A stretch of DNA of 64,000 nucleotides from Leuctra nigra. Lineage: Eukaryota > Arthropoda > Insecta > Plecoptera > Leuctridae. The stretch covers positions 38,541,702 to 38,605,701 of the forward strand of contig OW203762.1 of NCBI GenBank assembly GCA_934045905.1. Reading direction: 5' to 3'. Below, one piece after another: positions 11,776 to 22,858 of the stretch. The translations under genes were made by a program, and so were the position numbers. How positions within the stretch are numbered: position 1 is the stretch's first letter; each line of letters starts with the position of its first letter. The notes beneath the pieces are model-generated. The model saw only the letters and a list, made by a program, of their open reading frames with translations. It ran no database searches and was not told the origin of the DNA.

Positions 11776-11999
11776 TGCAGCATTGTACTGTGGAGTAACA
11801 TAATATTCACATATTACATTGTTACTTTTCTAACATTCTCTTTTGAACTCAAAATGGCTAAAAGTCTGTAAATAATTGACTTCTTGAACTGAAAATGTGT
11901 AAAATATAATAAAGTGTATATCTTGATCACCATAAAAAATATGAACTTAGTTGGAACACTTTGATTTTCGATCAATCTGAAGATAATTTTGTAAATTGT

Positions 12000-12460
12000 A
12001 TCCAATTGGAGGATTTGGCTGAAAATGTGAAATTTTGTTCGTCTTTAATGACCTTGCAAAATTTAAAATATTTACCGTTTTTGTATTTTGATCAGCGAAT
12101 CATTTAAAAAAAAAATTTGAAACGATCAATGAAATTCGAAAAATGTTCTCTCTTAGTCTTAAGGTATACTCAAACCAATAAAAATTGGTAATCGAAGAGA
12201 AAAGGATTGGCTGCTGGTAAGGTTCCTTGACAATCAAACCTTGTTATTTTCAATGTAATAAAAGCTCACCTACTAGAGGTAGATGATTCGTAAGCACAAC
12301 CTTAATGGGATGATGCCATCAAACCTTAATCAGCAAATCCTTTTCTTTTCGAGTACCGATTTTTATTTGTTTGAGTGTACATGTGTGCAAAATTTCAGAT
12401 CGCTCGGTGAAATGAAAGGTGCGAAAGGGTCACTCGCTTCGCTAGGTCAACAATATGCAG
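12000..12460 (-). mobile_element. Degenerate Helentron-like fragment
   Basis: It carries pieces typical of the dispersed family, in reverse orientation: TTGGAGGATTTGGCTGAAAA, GTGTGCAAAATTTCAGATCG and CACTCGCTTCGCTAGGTCAA. The CTAG end is not recognisable. Confidence 0.45.
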
Positions 12461-12667
12461 GTCATTCAATAACCAAATGGTTCCACTAATAGCTCTGCAG
12501 ATGTTTCATCATGTTTGATTTACCTAACTGCTATATCGTATATATCGTATGAATACCATGTATAAATATCATAAATATAAATAAGGCATTGAATGAAGAA
12601 CGAGTGTGCAAAAGTAACATATATAACTAGTCAATCACGTGTTTCTTAAAAAAGAATAATTACTTAC

Positions 12668-12760
12668 GGAATGTGCGTAGTAGATACAAACTCTGCTATT
12701 GGCTGAATATAGCTATGTTCTAGTACTATAGAAACACTGAGCTAGAAGCAGCAGTAGCTC
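12668..12760 (-). other. Probable 5' UTR exon of P450 gene B
   Basis: A minus-strand donor (CC|GTAAGTAA) lies at 12668/12667, as in gene A. The coding exon follows an acceptor (CTCCACAG) just before the start. Sequence at about 12705-12755 (GCTTCTAGCTCAGTGTTTC, sense) matches gene A. The upstream limit is unknown. Confidence 0.45.
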
Positions 12761-13226
12761 ATGTGGCTGTGTTATGACCAAGGTTATGACGAAGGCTATG
12801 ACAGGAACCGCACGTAGATCAGTGCGAGATGCTTGAATTGGATGGATAGTCGAGCTATTATCACCAAGGACAACCTGTTTAACATCTGAGTCCACTGTTC
12901 AGTGTTTACTATCTTATATAAGACGTTCAATGCACTTTAGATGGATCGTAAGTTGAAGCTGAGCTGGAATGAATAGTGGCGTCCTATCCACATTATACCG
13001 AGTAGTCCACAGAGGGTGTGTGTATGAACTCGTTATCATCCACCCTATGGTCCACACCACACCCAACAGACACATTCCTTATAGATATCAATGTATTTTA
13101 ACAAGTTATTGTTTTTGTGTTTTTTAATTAAGTCACCTGAAATTTTCATATTGTTTATTTGCCATTAGTTTGGGAATTCGCCTGCCTCCAGCTAGACTAA
13201 GAGATGTTAATTTATAGATACATTAA

Positions 13227-13236
13227 TTTATTTATT
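13227..13236 (-). terminator. Candidate polyadenylation signal of P450 gene C
   Basis: Two overlapping AATAAA on the minus strand, about 335 nt past the stop, in sequence that resembles the 3' flank of gene B. Confidence 0.4.
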
Positions 13237-13378
13237 AACGTCAAATTATAAAAGTCTCATAAAATCGATACCTTTAAATATTTTTTTAAAATAAAATTTA
13301 AACATTTTATTCATTGATAATGTTAAGTTTTTTGAGGATGACATAAAATAGGTAAGAGATAGAGATATTATGGTTTAT

Positions 13379-13406
13379 GGCGCTGAGCAGCGAGGTTATC
13401 AGCGCC
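13379..13406. repeat. Short hairpin GGCGCTGA...TCAGCGCC, copy 1
   Basis: 8-bp inverted repeat around a 12-nt loop, about 165 nt past the stop of gene C. A near-identical 28-mer with the same loop half (AGCGAGGTTATCAGCGCC) occurs at 19838-19865, just upstream of the gene C coding start. Confidence 0.7.
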
Positions 13407-13525
13407 AAATTATTTTAATATAATTAATATATATTTTTTTTTTTTTTTTTTTTAAATATATATTTATCTATAAAATAGGAAACCAAAGATCATCTAGGTA
13501 AACAGCATTCTTCTTGTTTTGTGCC

Positions 13526-13590
13526 TCGTCGCGCTCACTGCTTGGCTCGTCGCACTCGTTGCTTGTCTCGCTACACTCGCTGCTTGACGA
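13526..13590. repeat. Short version of the 21-bp minisatellite at the gene C stop
   Basis: About three degenerate 21-bp units overlap the last codons and stop of gene C. They are the counterpart of the ~24-unit array behind gene B. Confidence 0.75.
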
Positions 13591-16500
13591 GCACCTCGAA
13601 CGGCCTGGGGGCGACGGTGAACCCCGGCAACGATATCGTCGACGGCAGCTCGTGACCTTGAGGCAGGGTGAACTCCAACTCTTGCATCATCGTCGCGAAG
13701 AACAAGAACAACGTGTTCCTCGCCAACGCCTCTCCCAGACAGACACGTTTGCCGACGCCGAAGTTGACCAGGAACTCATCCTTGATGAGTTTGCCGTCGA
13801 CGTCGATGTGGCGCTCCGGACGGAAGTTCTGTGGATCGCCCCAGTGGGTGACGTCATGACCACAGCCCCACAGGGTCGTCAGGATCATCGTGTCCTGAGA
13901 AGCATAAATACTTTTGAATCAATCTGATGAAGATGGACTGGGAGTGTTTGTACGTGTCAAGTAGACACAAGATACGTACACATACGACGTAGTAAACGTA
14001 CCTTAGGAATGGAGTAACCTCTCAACGTGGTGTCCCGCGTGGCTCTATGAGGAGGCGTCATCGGTGCAATTGGGTTGATGCGCATTACTTCGCACAGAAA
14101 CGCTTCCAAATATACTAGACTAAAATATAAACACATATTTTATTTGAGCGAGCGAAGCGAGCGACTCCATTTGGCTCTTTTAGCACGGACCTCTGTTTTT
14201 TTTTTTTTTTTTTTTTTTTTTGTATGCTAAAGGAAGCAATAGAAGTCGCACCGTTTCACCGATCGACCTGAAATTTTGCACACATGTAAAGACAACCTTC
14301 TCTGTTTGCAGACCCAATTTTTTTTTGAAATCCATCCATTGGTTCATTGTTAAAATAAGTATCTCCTGATAGCCTAAAAAATGAAAATGGTCTTCGAGAA
14401 ATGTGATCAAACTCATATTTAGCATGGTCAGTAAGACCAACAATGTCACTTATTTTACCAATTTTCAGCCGAATCTGTCAAGAAAGTATGCACTTATTGA
14501 CATTTTTAATAGCTGTCAGAAATGAAACATTGAAAATGAATGTCTTTCCAATGCAACTGAATCTGATTTGCTTTAGGTACAAGAGTGTTTTGATGGTATG
14601 TACACTTTTTTAGTGAAAAGCAGATATTTTTATGTGTATTGAGTTGATCAAATTTGAATAATTCAATTTGGATCATAGTTTCCAACAAATCATTTCGAGT
14701 TTTTAAGGACCTTGATTGTCTTTTCGTCAATTCGTAGTTCTGATGGCCGTGCCTCCCGTGTTTCTACTTGGCTGATTTTGCATCCAGGAGGGATTAGAAA
14801 CATAAGCTCACATTTCAATAATATCATTGAGTGGCGTTTGTTCTCTTCTAGCGTTCACACGTCATTCCAAATCTCTCCTGCATTGTGCTTCTTTTCGTTG
14901 ATAATTTTGGCAATTTGGTGTACTTTGTGAAGGTATTAGTAAAATTGAATCGCTTTTAAAGCATAGATATTAGGTATCTACAGTTTTTGTCCAGGGGATT
15001 GATTATTTCAAATTATTTTCTTCTTGGAAACGTTGGATTTATTCCGTTTCTGAGCTTCTGTCTAGCCTGACATTTCCTTGAAGGTTAGGTATATCTCGGA
15101 TTACACATTAATGGTGGTCATACAATGACACATTGTTTTATATTGATTCAGTGGATCGTAGTTTGCTTTCAGTTTGACTTAAAATAATGTTTTCTGTGTG
15201 TTAACGAACGCATATTCGGTTAATGTTTGCGCACGTGTCGTGCTCGCTCATTCAACGCGTTACACAGAGCGTTTTCCTAGTTTAATGATAGTTTAAAATG
15301 CTGGTCATCTGTTTCAGTAATATTTGTAACTCAGGGCCTGGGCAAATTTCGTTTTTATGGGTCAAACGGTGTGAGCTCAGGCTATTTTAACCCTGCGTTA
15401 CCAACGTGGGGTTTCTTAAACCCCACGAATTGTTTTTTCCCCTTTGTTTAATTACTAAGTTGCAATATCAACCCTGCCTTCTCAGTACCTTCAAGTTGAA
15501 CTGTCTAGCAATGAAAACTATCTCTAGATCGGACTAGATATGCTTAGTTGAATAATTGTGGTAATTCAACATTATTTTGGGTGTAGGAAACCCCACCTCC
15601 GCAAGGGCGTGACCAAGCTGATTTTCAAGGTCACACCTAAATATTAATTAAATATTGATTAAAGCATATTAAAGTGAGTGTTCACAAATTATTTTTGATC
15701 AATGTGAATATTAGAAGACACTTGATGAACATTTGACCTAAAAATTCTCGATATAAATTTCAAAACATATAATTAAATTTATCGGTCTTTTTTTTAGCAC
15801 AGAATTCCCATAAGAGATAAAAACGTAAAAACTTGAATTCCATATTTTTTTACGAGAAGAAAACAACATCTACATGATCAGTCGAAGAGTCTTATTCAGT
15901 AATATTGTTAATTTAAAATGTCACTAATAACAATCCCTTCTGTAAAGACCAAAATACTAGATTTGATTCCAGCATGTTGCAAAAGCTATTTTACTTTTGG
16001 GGTTTCTTACACCCCGCCTCCGTAATGGTGGGAAAAAATGGGACCTCATGAATGCAGGGTTAATATTTCAATCAATCAGAGGGCAGTGATAAAAACTATA
16101 CACTATTAGTAAGTAGGTATGTGTGCAAAATTTCAGCTCGATCGGAAAAACGATGTGACCTGTAGCGTCGGACCAAAAAAGAAAAAGAGTAGGTGTCCAA
16201 AATTGACAAATAGTGTCGCTCGCTCAATAATGCTCAATTGGAGTGAAATTATGCTTGCATAGGGCTAAAGTAAAACCTTTTGTGAATCTGGTCCCTGGAG
16301 ATGAGAGGTAAGGACGGTGGAAAGATGACTCTTGCTTGTTATTTTACTGAGAAAAAGCGGAGCGGATGATTGGAGACAAATACCATCTTCAGCGCGCATC
16401 TCACTTACTTGGGTCTGTCATCGAGCGATACTCTTCTGCTTCGGCCGACGACTTTATTCAATTCTTCCTGAAGTTTTGTCTGTGTTTCTGGATGTCGCAC

Positions 16501-19500
16501 GAGATAAATCAAGCAAAACCCGATTGTGTTGCTGACACTCTCTGCTCCGGCGGCAAACAAGTCGAAGCAAGTCGATATCATGCTCTTCTCTGTGTTACCG
16601 GATTATAAAAACACATATTTTACTAAACGAGCCAATTAAACTTTTTCAAATATTTCTGGAAAAGTATGTATTGTTTACCGTTAAATCCCGTGCCTGATTT
16701 TCCGAGTTGTATCTCCTTGAGGTATACGTCGATGAAGTCTCGCATGTTGTCGGGATCAAACGTTCTCTCATGTTCGCGGACTGAACCCTTAAAAGACAAA
16801 ACGTCAGGGGAAATTACTTAGCGAATCACATACTGTATCTGTTTGGTGTCAATATTTCCAGTTCTTCAGTGTGTTTTTTTTCCGAAATTTTCTTTCCCCT
16901 AACAGAGTTTTCAATCACAATACAAAATATTGTCACACATTGGAGTACAACATTATTTCGTATAGTATTGAGTTTGAATGTGGGCATATTTTTTGTTTTT
17001 AAAGATTATTTTTGTGTGACGAAATACTGATAAAAAAAACACATTTGGAAGAACCGCGAGCGAGCCGCCCAATGCCTTACCGAGGCCTCTAAACCGATTC
17101 CATAAAAAAATACTATAGATGTATGAGTATCAAGTAATGTCAAGTATCTTCCTTGAGACACTACACAAAAGTCAGTGTGTCTTTGGGTATGAAATTATAT
17201 TTTTTTGAAAAAGATGGTACCGCTCTCATTACCACGACCACATGAAACATATTTCATTTACTCTATTTAGATGAGTTAAAAAGCGGATATGTAAGAGAGA
17301 GAGGTAAAGTTCTCACTCTGATGAACTCCTGTAGGTCCCACAGCTTCTGCGCTCTCTCCTTGTACGAAGGCACCAGGAACCTAATTGCCGGGATAAGGCC
17401 GGCGATGCCACCTTGAGCAGGGTTTCCTCCTCGGAACATTTTGTTCAACTTGTCCAGGAGGCTCTGGAACTCCGCGTCGTCGCGCTGGTGTCGAACCCCG
17501 GCCATCACCGACCACAGCACGTTGATGACGGAGACCACGAACAGCATGCTGACCTAGGAGAAAACAAGAGAATTACTTTCCGTTACGATTACCGAAGATC
17601 AAACCATCAAACGATGTAATATAATGCTGTTTTATGAACATGTAAGAACCGAAGGTAATTTCATTTTCTTTACTTGATCATTTGATTACCTGAATGGGTT
17701 TTGCACTACTTTGCCTGAGTTCGTCCACTAGAACCTCCGCCTCCTCAAGAATCAGTCCCTCCATGCTCTTCTTGCCGAACCCAAAATCCCTGAGATTGCG
17801 CAGTGTGAAACGCCGCTGCTCCACCCAATAGGGCCCATCGCTGAAAAACACTCCTGCAAGAACCACGGGAAATTATTTTAAAATATTGAATTAATAAAAG
17901 TGATACATATTAATTCGGATATCGACGAACAAAAGTTATGTTTGTGTGATATACAGATATCAATGGACATTTTATTCCAAACCCAATCAAATTATACACT
18001 ACAGTAAGAACACCGCAAAGAACATGAGACGTTACTCTGTGCGAAATCTACGTCATATTAAACATGATGTACATTCAATGGTATGATCATGATAAGATGA
18101 AACGGGCTGCTGAAACCATTGTCGCTATCAGCCTCATGCTCTTCCGTCAATAAATATGGGCAAGTAATTTTCAAGAAATCGTAAAACTACAATTATGTCG
18201 GCAATGGCATTCGATAAGCAGATGAAACTTTTTCTCATGATAATGAAGATCTTTAAATATGAAGTAGCTTTAAGATTAGCACGTCTGAATTATGAATATT
18301 GTAGGTACCTACCAAGACACTCTCCGAAGGTCCTGTCCTTAATGTTCTGGAACTTGGGTCTTCCTTGGAAGTCTTCGTGACGTAGCACTTCCAACACTGC
18401 ACTGGGGTCCACCACCGCCACAGCAGGGTTCGGGCCCAGCATCAGACCCACCACGGGCCCGTACAGCTCCCGCCACTTCTCCATTTCGAAGTGCACGTGT
18501 GAGCTTGGCAGGAAGGGTGCACTTCCGATTAAAGGCAGACACGGAGGTCCTGAAGAGGGAAAATAGCCATTCAAGATGCATAGTGAACAAAACAGTATCC
18601 AATAATGTATTGTATACACTTCGGTACTTGCACGAGTGGTATATCTCAAGATTGGTCAAAGCCAAGGTTATTGAATGCTTTTAAACCACCCTGGGTTGAT
18701 CTAAATCAATTAGATATTTCGAAACACAAATTGAAAGTTAGTGTTTCTCAATTAATGCTTTTTTAATCTAACCTCTATGAGAAGTGAAATAATGAACAAG
18801 ACATTTAAAAAATGTATATTAAACTATTTGAATATATAATATCAAAATTCTTTTTATTATGGATTCTGGAAGGTGTATCAACTCTTTAATAAGAATACAA
18901 AATAATACAAAATTGAAAGAAACAACTTATTTGAAAAAGAAGTTGGTTGGCTCTTGGGTCGTCCCAATATTTTGATAAAAAAAAGTCATACGACGCTATG
19001 TTATTTTTTTAAATAAAATTTGTTTAATGTGATAATATACACATTGTCTCCAAATATCTTTCATTGCTCAATACTACCGAGATAGATTTTTCACTGATGT
19101 ATATGAGCTGGATTAACAAAAGATTATTCTTGTGTGATGAAAGTAGTCAAGGAATTTATTTCAAATGTGAATAAAACGAGTCACTTATTGAAGAGCGAGA
19201 ACAGTCCAAGAACAGCACGTCGTTTTACTTTATCATCACAACACTCTAATCACGATGAAACCGGTTGCTAATGAGTAATGACGTATCTATGCGCTCTATG
19301 TTGTCTCCCACGTTATTGAAAGTAAAACAAGTATTTAATTTAATTTCAAGGAACAAGTATCAATTATTTGACTTTTGCACTATCTTATAATTTAAAAGGG
19401 AATCTAAGTAGAATTCCTTATTTGTAAACACAACACGGGCTCTGAATGTTCCATTTTGTAATATGTGAACATTCCATGAGTCGCTCCCGTTTTACTTCGA

Positions 19501-19732
19501 AAAAGAGATTAAAATGTTCAGTCCTTGACATTGTGTGAATTGTTGTTTACTGTGATGTTTCTCTTGTGCAAGCAAATATGATGCAGTCACAGTAGTGCAT
19601 TCAACTCAGGATTACGTGGATTATACTACAGAATAGAGATTATTTACCTGGAGGAAAGTTCTTCGGTCTTCGGTTCTTCCATGCGTAAATGAAGAGAAGG
19701 ACAGAAAATGCGACAAGAAGTAGGTAGAACAT
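13571..19732 (-). CDS. Cytochrome P450, CYP2 clan, gene C (complete)
   Basis: Coding exons, first to last: 19648-19732, 18313-18549, 17690-17853, 17317-17553, 16679-16787, 16409-16589, 14002-14119, 13571-13894; 484 residues plus TAG, with the same exon lengths and phases as A and B. Motifs: N-terminal anchor MFYLLLVAFSVLLFIYAW, hinge FPPGPPCLPLIG, WVEQR in helix C, AAGAES in helix I, EVMR in helix K, FRPERH, and [10 protein letters not shown] with the haem cysteine. It is the most diverged of the three: exons 1, 2, 5, 6 and 7 differ clearly. In contrast, the last exon downstream of HDVTHWGDP and the first part of exon 4 are nearly identical to gene B, a mosaic best explained by gene conversion. 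Intron 6 is enlarged by a Helentron-like and a piggyBac-like element. Expected to be an ER monooxygenase of unknown substrate. Confidence 0.93.
14144..15280 (+). mobile_element. Helentron-like element, nearly full length (gene C intron 6)
   Basis: Starts TTGAGCGAGCGAAGCGAGCG and ends GCTCGCTCATTCAACGCG, then ACAGAGCGTTTTCCTAG, followed by T. It has a long poly-T tract near the left end (14196-14221) and no coding frame. The end is CTAG after a short stem, the ends share an inverted TGAGCGAGC/GCTCGCTCA, and there is no target duplication. All fit non-autonomous Helentrons. Confidence 0.7.
15391..16059. mobile_element. piggyBac-like non-autonomous element (669 bp)
   Basis: Flanked by TTAA on both sides (15387-15390 and 16060-16063), with ends CCCTGC at the left and GCAGGG at the right. 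TTAA target duplication plus CCC...GGG ends is the piggyBac pattern. Internally, GGGGTTTCTTA(A/C)ACCCC occurs near both ends. No transposase frame. Confidence 0.75.
16118..16232 (-). mobile_element. Helentron-like end fragment
   Basis: TGTGCAAAATTTCAGCTCGA at the left and GTCGCTCGCTCAATA at the right are the 5' portion of the dispersed family in reverse orientation. Confidence 0.5.
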
Positions 19733-19837
19733 TGCGCTGTGGACAAAAGTGATTGAGACTTAAACCTTTGAATATATCTTAAACATTGATACGTCCTTAT
19801 CTGCATTTTTAATTGATAGATAAATATTATGATTTGT

Positions 19838-19865
19838 GGCGCTCAACAGCGAGGTTATCAGCGCC
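19838..19865. repeat. Short hairpin GGCGCTCA...TATCAGCGCC, copy 2
   Basis: Second copy of the hairpin found at 13379-13406. It lies in the 5' UTR intron of gene C, so the two copies bracket that gene. Confidence 0.65.
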
Positions 19866-19895
19866 AATTTGTAATAGATAATAAATTAAACTTAC

Positions 19896-19965
19896 ATAAT
19901 GCTTTGTTATAAGCAGAAGAATGTTGAACTTGCGAGCTCACAGCAATGGATATGACTGATTCACT
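19896..19965 (-). other. Probable 5' UTR exon of P450 gene C
   Basis: Minus-strand donor AT|GTAAG at 19896/19895. The coding exon begins four bases after an acceptor (TGTCCACAG). The position is parallel to the 5' exons of A and B. A TCAGT-type initiator match lies near 19960. The upstream limit is unknown. Confidence 0.4.
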
Positions 19966-20569
19966 GTTACCGTCTCCTCCACGACCTTGTGGGCTGTGGC
20001 GGAGCCTATTACAGACAGCTGATAGTAAATGATGCACCTAGCTTCACAAAGTTAGAGTTTCGCCTTCGTATGTCATTACTTTATAAACGGATTTGATTAG
20101 CAGCTGCGACCGACAAATAAGTGTTATACACACAAGCCTGTGTGTGCATAATAATGGTTTATAATTATTGTGTTACATATTTTTACTGCTACTCTGTCAA
20201 TGAAAATAGATGCAAAAAATCGTCATAGTCTGAACTAAAAAAAAAATCTATCTGGCTTATGGACGGTAATATGTTGCATCAATAATGTGTAAAGATAACA
20301 CAAATGATGTTATTATATTACATAATGGATTACGTTATCAAAATGTAACAAAGTAATTAATATATGATTATCAATAGTTTAACAGAATCTTATCCATATT
20401 TATCACGTGTTGAGGCTAAAAAGAGGGATAGATAAGAAGGATTGAAGATGCAGTTGCAAAATGTACATGATTTCCCAGTCTCCGTATCAAGGTTCTACTT
20501 CTACTCTGCTTTAGACATTAGTTACTGCAGTTACTTTGTCCCGCGAGTGAACTAACATAGATATAGGAG

Positions 20570-20969
20570 CAGTGTACTAATAGGGAATATGCAAAAGATT
20601 TTTAATGCTTTTAAAATCCAATATTTCACAAAAACAACATATTTGTTGGTAAATTACATTATTTTCACTTTAAAGAGCGTAAATTTTCATTCATAAATAT
20701 GAAATTGAAAATCAGTGTACATTTTGGCTGCAAAACGCCATCCCGAGGAGTGATGTCATACTTTATTGTAACCATGGCAACATCATTGTTGGTTCATAAA
20801 AATGACATCACTGGCCGGGATGGCATTTTCCCGCGATTTTCAATTTCATATTATGAATGAAAATGTACACTATTTTGTGTGAAAATAGTGTGATATACCA
20901 ACAAATATGCTGTTATTTTGAATTATAGTTTTTAATAAATTCATGCGTAATCCCTATTGGACCACAGTG
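20570..20969. mobile_element. 400-bp palindromic MITE
   Basis: The outer ends are inverted: CAGTGTACTAATAGGGA at the left, and TCCCTATTGGACCACAGTG at the right. The inner arms pair over long stretches (AACAACATATTTGTTGG versus CCAACAAATATGCTGTT). No coding frame; the target duplication is not clear. Confidence 0.78.
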
Positions 20970-21670
20970 TTACTAAGAAACATGGAGACTGAGACGGTGT
21001 GGCTCTGCAGTCCTCAAGATCAGGTTCATACTCTAGCTTTCGGAACATTGTGCACTTCTATTATATAAATGAAGTCATGCAAAACCTACAACCCACTGTA
21101 ACGTATTTATGTGACCTTTCTTTCTTTATTGATTCGGCAGCTCATTGAAATTTCCTTCAACTTAAGGTCTTGATTTTCAAATATTTAAGAACAAGTAAAA
21201 TCACATCAAAATGTATTTGTGTAGTTATTTTGTGAGTAGTCTACTTCCACACAGAATTAATACAATGTGTCGGGTGCTGGAGAAATTATTATCACACTTT
21301 ACTTGCAAGAGTGACGAACTGAAAGAGAGATGACTGAAGTAGTTACTGTAATTGGAGCACAAGCAAGTCACACACACAATCACTAACCTCAATTACTAAT
21401 CAAATATGTTCAACTTCCTATTGTTAATTTCCACATACGTATCTCCCCATGAAATACCTACTCTCTGCAGGTCATGTGGATAATAAGTTGAAACAAACAT
21501 CATCTATTGTGACCTTAAACTCAGGAGTAGCAAACGTCATAGCTCTCGTCCTTTTTAGTCTTATTTTGAAACAGAAGTAAAAACTGATCTATCGATATAG
21601 TAAATTCCTCGCATCTTGATAACCAACAAAGATTCGTTTTTGATTCTACTCACGGGTGCAAGATCAGCAA

Positions 21671-21709
21671 CTCATGCATCATGATGCATGAGGTGTCATG
21701 ATGCATGAG
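21671..21709. repeat. Perfect 22-bp palindrome plus half copy
   Basis: CTCATGCATC/ATGATGCATGAG (21671-21692) is a perfect palindrome, followed after three bases by TCATGATGCATGAG. Just downstream (21729-21755) GGTAAACATA is repeated in tandem. Confidence 0.85.
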
Positions 21710-22609
21710 TGTATTATTATTTTCAAACAGGTAAACATAGGTAAACATAGGTAAATATTTAAACATAACATAGGTACGCAATGGCGCTGAAGAAAACGCC
21801 AAATTTTGCTAAAGCTAACGGCAACTTTTAATTGTTAGATAGCTAAGTCCTCAAATGGGTGAGTTAAAAATTTGTCTCTCAATAACATTTACTTAACTTT
21901 TTGCTAAAGTGTAACTTTATTACTATTTCAGATAATTCATTTTTTACTTTCCTTAAGTTTTAATATACTTTTTTATTTTTTGGGCAAACACAATGTTGAA
22001 AATGTTGTAAATAAGCATAGTATACACTAGAGACGTGTTTTCCTAGTTTAAACCAAGAAAACTCCTGGCAAAATTGTCAACTCATAACATAGCCGTCCCT
22101 CAAGAGTAAACAGAGCAATCTCATTGTACATTTAACAGGTGACTTATAATATAATGATCAAGCTAAGAAATGCTTTGTATAAAATGCTTAATAAAAAGAG
22201 CGGTAGTAAAAGTTTGAAAGTTGTGTGTATGTATATAGTTAGTTGTGTGCCCTCTCGGGGGAAGTTGGCGACAGAAAGTAGCTGGCTCCAGGCGCCTAGC
22301 TCGGACAGCGTGAAATTAACGCTGCTGGAGGTAGAAAAGCACATCCCATCTAGAATATTATTTACCAAGCCCAAACAAAAATTCAGTTCGAAGAGACATG
22401 TGATCTTTGAACTATTCTGTACCGTGAGTTTACGAGTAAACTACTTACATACTTTTCAAACTTTACGAAAAGCAGAATATAAATAAGTCTTCCCCCCTGT
22501 TAACAAATTCGACATAACGATATAAATCTAGATACTGAATTACTTTTATTTCACAAGCATGGCGTAAAATTTAAATAAAATATCAATAGGTACTCTTGGA
22601 TTTCTTGAA

Positions 22610-22858
22610 AAACTAGTCTTAAAAGTGTCAAAACACCTTAAATGTAGGTCCCAATGAAAATTCAAAATTTTAAGTTGATCGGTCATTTTTCGTTTTCAAC
22701 CAACCAAAAACCAAAAACTATTCTCGAGACCGCTCTTATGACATTAGTGTGTATACAAAATTTCATACAGATTGGTTGAACGGTTTGACCTGGGCTGCGA
22801 GAAAAAAACACAGACAGACAAAAAGCTAACGAGTACGCTCCCTAGGTACGCTCGCTTA
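22610..22858 (-). mobile_element. Degenerate Helentron-like copy
   Basis: Begins with an AACTAG-type end, contains TTTTAAGTTGATCGGTC and an ACAAAATTTCATACAGATTG-like stretch, and ends with GTACGCTCGCTTAAA. All are features of the family in reverse orientation, with decay. Confidence 0.45.

Noticed and set aside
14180..14730. Frames inside the gene C intron 6 repeat
   Set aside because: They lie in a non-autonomous repeat with a poly-T tract, and similar frames differ between copies.
16332..16608. Plus-strand frames over P450 exon 6 of gene C
   Set aside because: Antisense to a confirmed coding exon with helix-I motif.
22139..22486. 115-codon plus-strand frame
   Set aside because: AT-rich, no motif, overlapping frame on the other strand, no splice or composition support.
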